Part shown: positions 32,617 through 42,538 of the stretch, one piece after another
Layout: every line of letters begins with the position of its first letter
How positions within the stretch are numbered: the first letter of the stretch is position 1
Assembly: GCA_030695415.1 (NCBI GenBank)
Contig: JAUYQZ010000024.1
Span: 1-51,711 of the forward strand
Source of the DNA: Hylemonella sp.
Lineage (GTDB): Bacteria > Pseudomonadota > Gammaproteobacteria > Burkholderiales > Burkholderiaceae_C
Direction: 5' to 3'
DNA length: 51,711 nucleotides
Translations under genes and position numbers: made by a program
The notes under the pieces: model-generated
The model's database searches: none
Told to the model about the DNA's origin: nothing
What the model saw: the letters and a program-made list of their open reading frames with translations, nothing else

Positions 32617-33282
32617 ATGACTTTGAAGCTTTGCGGATTCTCGGCGAGCAACTACTACAACAAGATCAAGCTCCAGTTGATGGAGAAGGAAGTCCCTTTT
32701 GTCGAAGAACTGGTCTGGACCGGCCATGCCGACAGCCTGCTGGTCGACCGCTCCCCCATGGGCAAGGTGCCCTTTCTGGATACGCCGCACGGTCCGATCT
32801 CCGAGTCCGGCGCCTGCGCCGAGTACATCGAGACCGTCTACCCGCAGAAACCTTTGCTGCCGGCGGATCCGTACGCGGCGGCCAAGGTGCGCGAGATCAT
32901 CCTCTACAGCGAACTGCACCTTGAGCTGGTGGCTCGCAATCTCTACGCGGAGGCATTTTTTGGCGGCAAGGTGTCCGATGGGGTGAAAGAGCGCACCCGC
33001 ACGCTGCTGGAGCGTGGCGCACATGGCTTTGCCAAGCTGGTGAAGTTCTCGCCCTTCGTGGCCGGCCCGGAGTTCACACTCGCCGATTGCGCCGTGGCCG
33101 CCCATCTGCCTCTGGTCTCAGGTGCCAGCAAACTCATCTATGGGGACGATGTGCTCGCGAACCTGCCCTTGCGCGAGTACCTCAAGAGGGTGAGCGAGCG
33201 TCCGGCGATGCAGAAAGTCAATGCGGACCGCAAGAGCAGCACCGAGCAGATGCTCGCACGGCGCGCGAAAAAGACGGATTGA
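32617..33282 (+). CDS. Glutathione S-transferase family protein
   Basis: The product is 221 aa from the ATG at 32617 (MTLKLCGFSASNYYNKIKLQLMEK), preceded by GAAGGTGG; an in-frame ATG at 32596 would add seven residues. The thioredoxin-like N-domain has the SASNYYNK active loop (Ser/Asn rather than Cys), the cis-Pro loop MGKVPFLDTP and the GSH-binding ISESGACAEYIE. The C-domain carries FTLADCAVAAHLPLV. It is divergent from the acyl-CoA dehydrogenase cluster (118 nt apart). The substrate is unknown. Confidence 0.9.
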   Translation: MTLKLCGFSASNYYNKIKLQLMEKEVPFVEELVWTGHADSLLVDRSPMGKVPFLDTPHGPISESGACAEYIETVYPQKPLLPADPYAAAKVREIILYSELHLELVARNLYAEAFFGGKVSDGVKERTRTLLERGAHGFAKLVKFSPFVAGPEFTLADCAVAAHLPLVSGASKLIYGDDVLANLPLREYLKRVSERPAMQKVNADRKSSTEQMLARRAKKTD

Positions 33283-33290
33283 GCCGTCCG

Positions 33291-33327
33291 GTGACTGTTC
33301 GTGACAGCGAGGTCTGCGAACAGTCAC
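33291..33327 (+). repeat. Inverted repeat between convergent genes
   Basis: GTGACTGTTCG (33291-33301) and CGAACAGTCAC (33317-33327) form a perfect 11-bp dyad with a 15-nt loop, placed between the convergent GST and hydroxyacid dehydrogenase genes. No T-run is present. It probably acts as an RNA-end stabiliser or terminator for both. Confidence 0.55.
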
Positions 33328-33331
33328 GGTC

Positions 33332-34339
33332 TCAGCGCGGTACCTTCAGCGCCTCCGGGTTGGCGATGTTGGTCGGCTGGCCCTGGATGAAGTTCACGAT
33401 GTTGTCGAAGGCGGAGCCGAAATACATCTCGTAGCTCTCCTGCTCGACATAACCGATGTGTGGCGTGCAGATGCAGTTTTCCAGGCGCAGCAGGGCATGG
33501 CCCTGCAGGATGGGCTCGGACTCGAAGACGTCGATCGCGGCCATGCCGGGGCGGCCGTGGTTGAGCGCGCTGATCAGTGCCTCGGGCTCGATCAGCTCGG
33601 CGCGTGAGGTGTTGACCAGCAATGAGGTGGGTTTCATCAGCGCCAGATCGGCTGCCGTGACGATGCCGCGCGTGGCCTCGTTCAGGCGCAGGTGCAGGCT
33701 GAGCACGTCGCTTTCCTGGAAAAACTGCTCGCGGCTGCTGGCGGCCTCGTAGCCGTCCTGCACGGCTTTCAGGCGCGAGGGTTCACGGCCCCAGACCAGC
33801 ACGCGCATGCCGAAAGCGCGGCCGTAGCCGGCCACCATCTGCCCGATCTTGCCGTAGCCCCACAGCCCCAGGGTCTTGCCGCGCAGCACCGTGCCCAGGC
33901 CGAAATTGGCCGGCATGGCGGCCGACTTCAGGCCGGATTGCTGCCAGACCCCATGCTTGAGGTTGCCGATGTACTGCGGCAGGCGACGCATGGCGGCCAT
34001 GATCAGCGCCCAGGTCAGCTCCGCCGGCGCGACCGGTGAACCTGTGCCTTCTGCGACGGCGATGCCGCGCTCGGTACAGGCCTCGATATCGATGTGATTG
34101 CCCATACGGCCGGTCTGGGAGATGAGCTTGAGACGCGGCAGCTTCTCCACCAGCTGGCGGGTGATGGGCGTGCGTTCACGGATCAGCACCAGCACTTCAG
34201 CATCGCGCAAGCGGACCGAGAGCTGGCCCAGGCCCTTGACGGTGTTGGTGAAGACTTTGGGAGGGTAGGCGGCCAGTTTGGCAGCACAGTCAAGCTTGCG
34301 TACGACGTCCTGATAGTCGTCCAGAATCACGATGTTCAT
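33332..34339 (-). CDS. D-2-hydroxyacid dehydrogenase family protein
   Basis: This is an NAD(P)-dependent oxidoreductase of 335 aa related to phosphoglycerate and hydroxypyruvate/glyoxylate dehydrogenases. The Rossmann fingerprint is LGLWGYGKIGQMVAGYGRAFG. The catalytic set Arg (NTSRAELIEPEAL), Glu (DVFESEPIL) and His (CTPHIGYVEQESYE) is present. The N-terminus MNIVILDDYQDVVRKLDC and the motif IRERTPITRQLVEKLPRLKLISQTG place it in the subfamily often annotated as D-2-hydroxyacid dehydrogenase in Burkholderiales. The substrate cannot be told. Confidence 0.92.
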   Translation of the reverse strand: MNIVILDDYQDVVRKLDCAAKLAAYPPKVFTNTVKGLGQLSVRLRDAEVLVLIRERTPITRQLVEKLPRLKLISQTGRMGNHIDIEACTERGIAVAEGTGSPVAPAELTWALIMAAMRRLPQYIGNLKHGVWQQSGLKSAAMPANFGLGTVLRGKTLGLWGYGKIGQMVAGYGRAFGMRVLVWGREPSRLKAVQDGYEAASSREQFFQESDVLSLHLRLNEATRGIVTAADLALMKPTSLLVNTSRAELIEPEALISALNHGRPGMAAIDVFESEPILQGHALLRLENCICTPHIGYVEQESYEMYFGSAFDNIVNFIQGQPTNIANPEALKVPR

Positions 34340-34409
34340 GCCGCCATTGTGCCTCGGCCTAGCATGCGGACTAACCCCTAGGCGCGGCCGCGCCGCCGCA
34401 CAACGCGGC

Positions 34410-34718
34410 TCAGGAGCGGGCGGCTTCGCAGGCGGCCAGGCGGTCGAGTTCGGCGCAGACGTCGGCCATGCGACCGGAGATCACCATGCGGCCCACCTGT
34501 GAGCGCGGCTGTCCCGCTTCCATGACGCGTACCACGCGCAGCGGACGACGAACCGGTGCAGCGCAGGCACGAGCCAAGACCGCTGGCGTGCGCACGTAAG
34601 ATCTTGGCGAGGAGGGTGGGGCGGTGACAGGACGCGAGGGAGCAGCAGGGGCCAGCCAGCGCAGCAGGCCTTGCAGAGGTGTCCAAAGAGCGTAGGTGGC
34701 GGACCAGGCGGTATTCAT
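34410..34718 (-). CDS. Small hypothetical protein downstream of lexA
   Basis: I do not recognise the function. The product is 102 aa from the ATG at 34718, 31 nt after the lexA stop on the same strand, so it is probably co-transcribed and SOS-induced. A hydrophobic/aromatic N-terminus (WSATYALWTPLQGLLRWLAPAAP) is followed by a basic, proline-rich middle and a compact C-terminus RPLRVVRVMEAGQPRSQVGR, then MVISGRMADVCAELDRLAACE. The tail looks constrained while the N-terminus looks loose. By position a division inhibitor of the SulA kind is conceivable, but no SulA motif is visible. Confidence 0.65.
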   Translation of the reverse strand: MNTAWSATYALWTPLQGLLRWLAPAAPSRPVTAPPSSPRSYVRTPAVLARACAAPVRRPLRVVRVMEAGQPRSQVGRMVISGRMADVCAELDRLAACEAARS

Positions 34719-34749
34719 CGTTGACCTTTCGGGGCAGCGCGCAGTGCGT

Positions 34750-35433
34750 TCACATGAGCATGGTGTTGCGGATCAGGCCGACGGCCAGGCCTTCGATTTC
34801 GAAGGGGTCGCCCGGCTCGACCACGATGGTCTGGTAGTCGGGGTTTTCCGGCAGCAGTTCTATCAGGTGCTTGTTGCGACGGAAGCGCTTGACCGTGACT
34901 TCGTCGCCCAGGCGGGCCACCACGATCTGGCCGTTCTTGGCGTCCTTGGTCGACTGCACGGCCAGCAGGTCGCCATCCATGATGCCGGCATCGCGCATGG
35001 ACATGCCGCGCACCTTGAGCAGATAGTCGGGCTTGCGCTGGAACAGGGAGCTCTCGACGTAATAGGTCTGGTCCACGTGTTCCTGCGCGAGAATGGGCGA
35101 ACCGGCCGCCACGCGCCCGATCAGGGGCAGGGCGATCTGGGACAGGTCCGGCATGGGCAGGGAGAATTGCTTGATGCGCGATTCGTTGATGGAGCGCAGG
35201 GCTTCACTCTGCAGGCGAATGCCGCGTGAGGTGCCGCTGACCAGTTCGATCACGCCCTTGCGTGCCAGCGCCTGCAGATGCTCCTCGGCGGCATTGGCCG
35301 ACTTGAAACCGAGCTCGGTCGCGATCTCGGCACGGGTGGGCGGGGCGCCGGTGCGTGCAATGGCGCTCTGGATCAGGTCCAGAATCTGCTGCTGGCGGGC
35401 GGTCAGCTTGATCGGGTACTGCGGCAGGTCCAT
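34750..35433 (-). CDS. lexA: LexA, SOS regulon repressor
   Basis: LexA represses DNA-damage genes and cleaves itself when RecA filaments form. The product is 227 aa. The N-terminal winged helix covers 1-75 ([41 protein letters not shown]). The self-cleavage site Ala110-Gly111 is in GRVAAGSP, and the Ser145/Lys182 dyad is in RGMSM and EVTVKRF. Two SOS boxes lie 35-73 nt before the start (35468-35506), so autoregulation is expected. A small gene follows 31 nt downstream. An asparaginase gene is divergent. Confidence 0.97.
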   Translation of the reverse strand: MDLPQYPIKLTARQQQILDLIQSAIARTGAPPTRAEIATELGFKSANAAEEHLQALARKGVIELVSGTSRGIRLQSEALRSINESRIKQFSLPMPDLSQIALPLIGRVAAGSPILAQEHVDQTYYVESSLFQRKPDYLLKVRGMSMRDAGIMDGDLLAVQSTKDAKNGQIVVARLGDEVTVKRFRRNKHLIELLPENPDYQTIVVEPGDPFEIEGLAVGLIRNTMLM

Positions 35434-35467
35434 GGTCGTGACTCCTGTTGACGGGAAGAAGACAAGG

Positions 35468-35487
35468 TACTGTCTCGATATCCAGTA
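35468..35487. promoter_or_regulatory. SOS box 1 (LexA operator)
   Basis: TACTG-N10-CAGTA is a perfect outer dyad with the spacing of the proteobacterial LexA box (CTG-N10-CAG). It lies in the lexA/asparaginase divergent region. Confidence 0.85.
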
Positions 35488-35506
35488 ACTGTATTTTTAA
35501 CCAGTT
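35487..35506. promoter_or_regulatory. SOS box 2 (LexA operator)
   Basis: AACTG-N10-CAGTT is a second perfect dyad with an AT-rich centre. It shares one base with box 1, so the two centres are 19 bp apart. It ends 15 nt before the asparaginase start. Confidence 0.85.
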
Positions 35507-35521
35507 TTCAGGGAATTGCAA

Positions 35522-36484
<963 letters not shown>

Positions 36485-36500
36485 CGGACGGGGCGACGGC

Positions 36501-36920
36501 ATGTTCAGTTCCCTGCAATCCAGCGCCTGGGCCTACCCGGCCCTCGAAGTCGTCCACCTGAGCGGCATCGCCTTGCTGATCGGCAACCTCGTGCTGCTGG
36601 AGTTGCGGGTCTTCGGTCTGGGCGCTGCGCTGCCTGTGCGCGAACTGGCCCGGCTCAGCCTGAGCCTGGCGGTGGCGGGGTTTGGCTTGGCCGCTGCCTC
36701 GGGCCTGCTGATGTTCGCCAGCCAGCCGGCCGAGTTGCTGGCCAACCGTGCTTTCACCCTCAAGATGCTGCTGTTATTGGCGGCGGCGTGTAATGCGGGC
36801 TGGTTCCACGGACGTGGCTCCCTGCACAAGCTCGATGCCCTGGCACGCGTGCAGATGCTGCTGTCCACCCTGATCTGGCTGGCGGTGCTGGTCTGCGGCC
36901 GCTGGATTGCCTATCTCTGA
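36501..36920 (+). CDS. Small integral membrane protein, DUF6644-like
   Basis: The product is 139 aa with about four membrane helices (PALEVVHLSGIALLIGNLVLLEL, LSLSLAVAGFGLAAASGLLMF, FTLKMLLLLAAACNAGWF, LLSTLIWLAVLVCGRWIAYL). The N-terminal motif WAYPALEVVHLSGIALLIG matches what I recall of DUF6644; the His in the helix might bind heme or copper. The function is not known. It follows the asparaginase by 16 nt and precedes a DUF6152-like gene by 18 nt, so the three may form one operon. Confidence 0.8.
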   Translation: MFSSLQSSAWAYPALEVVHLSGIALLIGNLVLLELRVFGLGAALPVRELARLSLSLAVAGFGLAAASGLLMFASQPAELLANRAFTLKMLLLLAAACNAGWFHGRGSLHKLDALARVQMLLSTLIWLAVLVCGRWIAYL

Positions 36921-36938
36921 CAACAACAGGAGAGCACG

Positions 36939-37412
36939 ATGCAAAGACGAACTGCCCTCATGGGCCTGACCCTGCTGCCCGGCCTGCTGCCGCTGGCGCG
37001 CGCGCACCATGGCTGGAGCAGCTTTGACCAGGAGCGACCACTCTATCTGCAGGGGCGCGTGCACAGTGTGCGCTGGCAGAACCCGCATGCCGAGCTGGTG
37101 CTGGAACTCCAGTCCCCGCTGACGCTGCCGGCCGACCTGGCGCAGCGCACCTTGCCGGCGCAGACCGCGCCGGTCGACGGCCAGGCCCTGCTGGCCAGGG
37201 CCCAGCTGCCGCGGCGCAAGGACCCTCGCTGGGAAATTGAACTGGCGCCGCTCACCCGCATGCAGGCCTGGAACGTGACACCGCTCAAGGTGGGCGACGC
37301 CATGGGCGTGCTGGGTTTCACCTTTCACGAAGAGAAAGGCGAAGCCATCCTGCGTGCCGAGTACCTGTTCGTCGGTGCGCGAATCTACGGCCTGCGCTCC
37401 AGCCCGGCCTGA
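36939..37412 (+). CDS. Exported protein, DUF6152-like
   Basis: The product is 157 aa. A signal peptide with twin arginines at the start (MQRRTALMGLTLLPGLLPLARA) is cleaved before HHGWSSFDQERPLYLQGRV, a motif I associate with DUF6152. The mature part is a small beta-rich domain (RVHSVRWQNPHAELVLELQ). HH at the mature N-terminus could bind copper or another metal. The pairing with the DUF6644-like membrane protein suggests a joint envelope function that is not known. Confidence 0.82.
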   Translation: MQRRTALMGLTLLPGLLPLARAHHGWSSFDQERPLYLQGRVHSVRWQNPHAELVLELQSPLTLPADLAQRTLPAQTAPVDGQALLARAQLPRRKDPRWEIELAPLTRMQAWNVTPLKVGDAMGVLGFTFHEEKGEAILRAEYLFVGARIYGLRSSPA

Positions 37413-37537
37413 AGCTGGTTGGGGGGCTTAGCGTCGCACTAACGGCGTCTTGCGGGAATAAATCGCATATCCATGCATTCGAGACTCCCCGATCGCCGGC
37501 CTTTTTGTCACAATCGCCGAAACGCCTGCCCCACTGC

Positions 37538-38611
37538 ATGTTTGACCTGATCGACCAAATCTCACCTCTGACCGACCAGCGCGATCGGGAATCGCTCGAC
37601 ATTTCGCTGTCGCGCGTCCTGATGGCCCTGCTCAAGCCGGCCAGCGTGTCGCTCTACATGGTCATGGGTGACGGGAATGAGCGGCGATGGCTCCCCCAGA
37701 TCGTGCTGCGTCAGGGCCAGGAGGTCGAGGTCAACGACGCCATGCACGCCGACTTCAGACGCCTGGACCGGGTCGAGGAGGACTCGCCGCGTCAGCGCTG
37801 CCTGCAGGTCAACCTGCCGGTTGTCATCGAGAACGCTGAGGGTGAGGCTTACTGCCTGACCTGCCTGCCGCTGTTGACCGATCACGACATGGGTGAGACC
37901 GGCGTCGTTGAGATCCGGTCGATGGTCCGACTCGATGCACAGGCGCTCGCCACCATCGAGCGGGTCTTGCGGATCTATCGCAACATGCACAGCATGTTCA
38001 TGTACAGCGAAAGGGACGCGCTCACCGGTCTGCTCAATCGCAAGTCCTTCGAGGAGACCTTCTACCGTTCCCTGAGAGATGACAAGGGACTCAGCGCCGA
38101 TGTCGCGCTGACCGGGACGCCGGGTGACGACGATCTTCCACGCCGGCGGGCCCGGGTGGGCGAGCAGTTCTGGCTGGCCATGGTCGACGTGGACCATTTC
38201 AAGCAAGTCAACGACCAGTTCGGCCACCAGATCGGCGACGAGGTGCTGATCCTGGTGGGACGTATTCTCAAGAACACTTTCCGCGGCTATGACCGGGTCT
38301 ACCGCTTTGGTGGCGAGGAGTTCGTGGTGCTGCTGCGCTGCCCGGATCACGCGGACGCGCTGCAGACGACGGAACGCTTCCGCCAGAAAATGGAGCAATA
38401 CCGGTTTCCCCAGGTCGGGCGCATCACGGTGAGTGCGGGTCTGAGCAGCATCCTGGCCGGCGATGCGCCGGATGTCGTCTGCAACCGCGCTGACCAGGCG
38501 GTCTACTATGCCAAGCGCAATGGCCGCAACCGGGTGTGCAGCTACGACGAGCTGGTGCAGAAGGGCTTGTTGCAGACGGACATACGTGACGGTGGTGTCG
38601 AGCTATTCTGA
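37538..38611 (+). CDS. Diguanylate cyclase with GGEEF domain
   Basis: This enzyme makes c-di-GMP from two GTP. The product is 357 aa from the ATG at 37538. The N-terminal 140 residues form a GAF-like sensory region (LDISLSRVLMALLKPASVSLYMVMGDG) with no membrane helix, so it is cytosolic. The catalytic GGEEF is at 258-262, with the inhibitory I-site RGYD at 249-252 exactly five residues before it. LVDVDHFKQVNDQFGHQIGDEVL-type substrate-binding residues are present (MVDVDHFKQVNDQFGH). An insertion of about 25 residues (DDKGLSADVALTGTPGDDDL) separates the first GGDEF helix from the first beta strand. It ends at a shared bidirectional terminator with adk. Confidence 0.92.
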   Translation: MFDLIDQISPLTDQRDRESLDISLSRVLMALLKPASVSLYMVMGDGNERRWLPQIVLRQGQEVEVNDAMHADFRRLDRVEEDSPRQRCLQVNLPVVIENAEGEAYCLTCLPLLTDHDMGETGVVEIRSMVRLDAQALATIERVLRIYRNMHSMFMYSERDALTGLLNRKSFEETFYRSLRDDKGLSADVALTGTPGDDDLPRRRARVGEQFWLAMVDVDHFKQVNDQFGHQIGDEVLILVGRILKNTFRGYDRVYRFGGEEFVVLLRCPDHADALQTTERFRQKMEQYRFPQVGRITVSAGLSSILAGDAPDVVCNRADQAVYYAKRNGRNRVCSYDELVQKGLLQTDIRDGGVELF

Positions 38612-38625
38612 ATCGCCGCCAGACG

Positions 38626-38656
38626 AAAAAAAAGGGCCGCGAATGCGGCCTTTTTT
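38626..38656. terminator. Bidirectional intrinsic terminator between the GGEEF gene and adk
   Basis: A 6-bp stem GGCCGC/GCGGCC (38635-38640, 38645-38650) with loop GAAT is flanked by A8 on the left and T6 on the right. It can end transcripts of both convergent genes. Confidence 0.9.
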
Positions 38657-38671
38657 GCATCCGTAACGGAT

Positions 38672-39385
<714 letters not shown>

Positions 39386-39471
39386 TCAGCTGCATGACTA
39401 AGGCGAGGATAGCATGCCGTAACTGGGATGAAACTTACAGTCCCAGGGGCTATGGCCACCCCCGGCGCGCT

Positions 39472-40263
39472 TCAGGCCGCGAACAGCCGGCGCACCCGTG
39501 CCAGGTCTTCGGGCGTGTCCACACCCGCGCCCGGCGCCTGCTGCGTCACGTGCACGGCGATGCGGTGGCCGTGCCACATGGCACGCAGCTGTTCCAACGC
39601 CTCGGTCACCTCGATCGGCGCCTGGGCCAGCTTCGGGAACTGGCGCAGAAAGCCGGCACGGTAGCCGTAGATGCCGATATGGCGCAGCGGGGAGGGGGAG
39701 GGCAGGGAGCTCTCCCCCTGGGCAAAACCGTCAGCACGCCCCCCCGGGGGCTTCGGCTGATCCCGCCAGTGCGGGATGGGCGCGCGGCTGAAGTAAAGGG
39801 CCAGGTCGTGTGCATCGAGCACCACCTTGACCACGTTGGGGTTCACGAAATCCGCCAGCTCATGGATGGGGTGGGCCGCGGTGCTCATGCTGGCCTCGGG
39901 GCGCTGGTGCAGCAGCCCGGCCACGGCCGAGACGAGCGCGGGGTCGATCAGCGGTTCATCACCCTGCACATTCACGACCAGGGCGTCATCGGCCAAGCCC
40001 AGCAGGTCACACGCTTCGGCCAGGCGGTCGCTGCCGCTGGGATGGTCCACCCGCGTGAGCACGGCCTCGACGCCATGACGCTGGCAGGCCTGCAGGATCT
40101 CGGCGCTGTCACCGGCCACCACCACGCGCGTGGCGGCGCTCAGGCCGCTGCTGACGCGCTGTGCCACCCGCACGATCATGGGCAGGCCGGCGATGTCGGC
40201 CAAGGGTTTGTTGGGCAGGCGCGTCGAGGCCAGCCGCGCCGGGATCAGGACGGTGAAGGACAT
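39472..40263 (-). CDS. kdsB: 3-deoxy-manno-octulosonate cytidylyltransferase
   Basis: KdsB activates Kdo as CMP-Kdo for lipopolysaccharide core synthesis. The product is 263 aa, about 15 longer than the E. coli enzyme. It carries [44 protein letters not shown] and the C-terminal [15 protein letters not shown]. The added length is a Gly/Pro/Ser-rich stretch at about 168-191 ([20 protein letters not shown]) between [14 protein letters not shown] and [14 protein letters not shown]. At the DNA level this stretch contains a C7G5 run at 39739-39750 and G/C-rich tracts. It is in line with trm112 and lpxK in a lipid A/LPS gene cluster. Confidence 0.96.
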   Translation of the reverse strand: MSFTVLIPARLASTRLPNKPLADIAGLPMIVRVAQRVSSGLSAATRVVVAGDSAEILQACQRHGVEAVLTRVDHPSGSDRLAEACDLLGLADDALVVNVQGDEPLIDPALVSAVAGLLHQRPEASMSTAAHPIHELADFVNPNVVKVVLDAHDLALYFSRAPIPHWRDQPKPPGGRADGFAQGESSLPSPSPLRHIGIYGYRAGFLRQFPKLAQAPIEVTEALEQLRAMWHGHRIAVHVTQQAPGAGVDTPEDLARVRRLFAA

Positions 40264-40271
40264 GGGGGGCT

Positions 40272-40454
40272 TCAGAGTCCGAGTTCTTCGTCGCTCAAGG
40301 TACGCGCCTCGTCTTCCAGCAGGACCGGGATGCCGTCGCGGATGGGGTAGGCCAGGCGCGCGCTGCGCGAGGTCAGTTCCTGTTTCTCCCGGTCGTAGGC
40401 GAGCGGGCCCTTGGTCACGGGGCAGACCAGCAGTTCAAGGAGTCGGGTGTCCAT
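40272..40454 (-). CDS. Trm112-family protein (YcaR-like)
   Basis: This 60-aa protein of the Trm112/UPF0434 family starts [18 protein letters not shown], with [20 protein letters not shown] at the C-terminus, close to E. coli YcaR. It has one cysteine of the usual zinc set. The start overlaps the lpxK end by 20 nt and its stop is 8 nt before kdsB, the same gene order as in many proteobacteria. Eukaryotic relatives activate methyltransferases; the bacterial role is not established. Confidence 0.92.
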   Translation of the reverse strand: MDTRLLELLVCPVTKGPLAYDREKQELTSRSARLAYPIRDGIPVLLEDEARTLSDEELGL

Positions 40455-41466
40455 GGGGCGATGATAGCCGCGCCTCGTCGAGCAGCCGGTCCAGCGCGGC
40501 GAAAAAGGCTGGCTCCGGTGCAAAGTTCAGCGGCACGGCCAGCGCGTCGGGATGGCGGGCCCAGAGCTTGAGGGCGTCCTTCTCGGTGCATAGGAGTGTG
40601 AAGTCGCGGTCGAGCGGGCGCTGCCAGCTGGCGTAGTCGTCATGGTCGGGCCGCGCCACCGTGAGCGTCAGGGGCAGGCCCAGCGCCTGCAGCATGTCGA
40701 AGAAGGCCTGGGGCCGGGCCGTACCGGCGACGGCCAGCAAGGGCCGGCCGTCCTGCGACAGCGCCACCAGGTCCACCCGGCTGCCATCACTGCGCACGGC
40801 CTGGGCGGCCAGTGCACGGCGTGCCGTGTAGCCGGTGAAGGCAGGGCGGTTGCCGGTGTGCAGCACCAGGTCCACATAACGCGGCCAGGGTTCGCGCAGC
40901 GGGCCGGCCGGCAGCAGGAAGCCGTTGCCGACGCCGCGGTCGTCGAAGACGCAGATCTCGATGTCGCGCGCCAGGGCATAGTGCTGCAAGCCGTCGTCGC
41001 TCACCAGGACATCGGTTTGCGGATAGGCCTGCAGCAGGGCACGCGCGGCCTCGATGCGGCGCCTGGCCACGAAGACCGGGACGCCGGTGTTGCGCCGGAT
41101 CAGGGCCGGTTCGTCACCGACGTCGTGCACGGGGCTGTCGTCCCGCACTTCGCGACAGTCCTGCGTGCGCCGGCCGTAGCCTCGGGAGACCACCCCGGGG
41201 TGCAGCCCACGGTCCTGCAGGTGCTTGACGAGGGCCAGAACCACCGGCGTCTTGCCGGCGCCACCGGCCACCACATTGCCGACCACGATGACGGGCACCG
41301 GCAGCACGTGCCGGCGCAGCAAACCGCTGAGGTAAAGACCCTGGCGCAGGCGCACCAGTACACCCATGAGCTGGGAGAGCGGCCACAGGGCCCAGGTCAG
41401 GGGGCCGCGCCGCTGCCAGCTGTCGATGAGAGTGCGTTGCCAGGCCGGCTGGGCAGGGCTGGCCAT
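40435..41466 (-). CDS. lpxK: Tetraacyldisaccharide 4'-kinase
   Basis: LpxK phosphorylates the 4' position of the lipid A disaccharide at the cytosolic face of the inner membrane. The product is 343 aa. An N-terminal amphipathic/membrane-associating helix ([23 protein letters not shown]) precedes the P-loop [26 protein letters not shown] and [20 protein letters not shown] are family motifs, the latter holding the catalytic Asp. It begins 5 nt after exbD and overlaps trm112. Confidence 0.96.
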   Translation of the reverse strand: MASPAQPAWQRTLIDSWQRRGPLTWALWPLSQLMGVLVRLRQGLYLSGLLRRHVLPVPVIVVGNVVAGGAGKTPVVLALVKHLQDRGLHPGVVSRGYGRRTQDCREVRDDSPVHDVGDEPALIRRNTGVPVFVARRRIEAARALLQAYPQTDVLVSDDGLQHYALARDIEICVFDDRGVGNGFLLPAGPLREPWPRYVDLVLHTGNRPAFTGYTARRALAAQAVRSDGSRVDLVALSQDGRPLLAVAGTARPQAFFDMLQALGLPLTLTVARPDHDDYASWQRPLDRDFTLLCTEKDALKLWARHPDALAVPLNFAPEPAFFAALDRLLDEARLSSPHGHPTP

Positions 41467-41471
41467 GGCCT

Positions 41472-41906
41472 TCAGCGGCCGCCCGCCTGCGCCGAGGACT
41501 GGGTGGCGAAGGTGATCTGTGTCAGGCCGGCACGGCGCGCTGCTTCCATCACGGTCACGACGGACTGGTGGCGCGCGCTGGCGTCGGCGCTGATGATGAC
41601 CACGGTGTCCTTGCCTGCCTTGGCGGCCTGTAGCAGGGCCGACACGACGGCATCCACACTGCGGCCTTCGACGGCCGCTCGGTTGACGGAAAAACTGCCT
41701 TCGCTGCTCACGGCGACGATGACTTCCTTGGGGTAGTCGCGCTGGGCATCGGTATCGGCCACGGGCAGGCGCAACTGCATCTCGGTGAACTTGCTGTAGG
41801 TGGTCGACAGCATCAGGAAGATCAGGATCACCAGCAGCACATCGATGAAGGGGATCAGGTTGATCTCCGGCTCCTCGCGGCTGGGGCGGCGGAAGTGCAG
41901 TCTCAT
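41472..41906 (-). CDS. exbD: Biopolymer transporter ExbD/TolR family protein
   Basis: ExbD is the single-helix partner of ExbB that couples the proton gradient to TonB or other envelope processes. The product is 144 aa. The membrane helix [20 protein letters not shown] contains the essential Asp. The periplasmic domain follows ([18 protein letters not shown]). The start overlaps the exbB stop (ATGA). No tonB gene is adjacent; the next gene is lpxK at 5 nt, so this pair may serve lipid A or envelope upkeep rather than iron uptake (inference). Confidence 0.93.
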   Translation of the reverse strand: MRLHFRRPSREEPEINLIPFIDVLLVILIFLMLSTTYSKFTEMQLRLPVADTDAQRDYPKEVIVAVSSEGSFSVNRAAVEGRSVDAVVSALLQAAKAGKDTVVIISADASARHQSVVTVMEAARRAGLTQITFATQSSAQAGGR

Positions 41907-42538
41907 GACGGGTTGCGCAGCGTGACCAGGTGTTGCAGCAGGCGTTCGCCGGCCTGTTCCAGCGTCAGCAGGTATTCATCGACACGGGCACGGAAATAGC
42001 GCCAGAAGATCAGGGCCGGAATGGCGATGATCAGGCCGAAGGCCGTGTTGTACAGCGCAATCGAGATGCCGTGCGCCAGCTGGGCGGGGTTGCCGCCACC
42101 GGTGCCGCCTGTCGGCGATTGCGACCCGAAGATCTCGATCATGCCGACCACGGTGCCGAACAGGCCCATCAGCGGTGCCACCGAGGCGATGGTGGCCAGG
42201 GCGCTGAGGTAGCGCTCCAGGCGGTGGGTCACGACGCGGCCGCTGCTTTCCAGGGCGTTGCGCAACTCCTCGTCGCTGCTGTTCGGCTTGGTCTGCAGGG
42301 CCTGCAGACCGCTGGCCAGCACCTCGCCCAGGGCCGAATTCTTACCGAGTTGGACGATGACTTCGGGCGCGGGCAATGCCGTGCTGGAGGCCTTGAGCAC
42401 TTCGTCCAGCAGTTGCGGGGGAGCGACCTTGGCGGTCTTGAGACTGAGAAAGCGCTCGATGACCAAGGCTAGTCCGAGGATGGAGCAGATGATCAGGGGC
42501 CAGATCGGCCAACCAGCGGCTTGTATGATGGAAAACAA
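41903..42538 (-). CDS. exbB: MotA/TolQ/ExbB proton channel family protein
   Basis: ExbB is the three-helix subunit of the proton channel. The product is 211 aa. Membrane helices are visible at the N-terminus ([22 protein letters not shown]), in the middle ([25 protein letters not shown]) and near the end ([22 protein letters not shown]), with the conserved Thr/Ala/Gly residues. The start is a TTG at 42536-42538, decided by GGAGG six nt upstream and the N-terminus [11 protein letters not shown]; no ATG fits. Confidence 0.93.
   Translation of the reverse strand: MFSIIQAAGWPIWPLIICSILGLALVIERFLSLKTAKVAPPQLLDEVLKASSTALPAPEVIVQLGKNSALGEVLASGLQALQTKPNSSDEELRNALESSGRVVTHRLERYLSALATIASVAPLMGLFGTVVGMIEIFGSQSPTGGTGGGNPAQLAHGISIALYNTAFGLIIAIPALIFWRYFRARVDEYLLTLEQAGERLLQHLVTLRNPS

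Noticed and set aside
34570..34700. Frame for a second small protein overlapping the gene after lexA
   Set aside because: It runs in another frame of the same strand, starts inside the gene, has a Ser/Arg-rich shadow composition, and lacks a ribosome-binding site.
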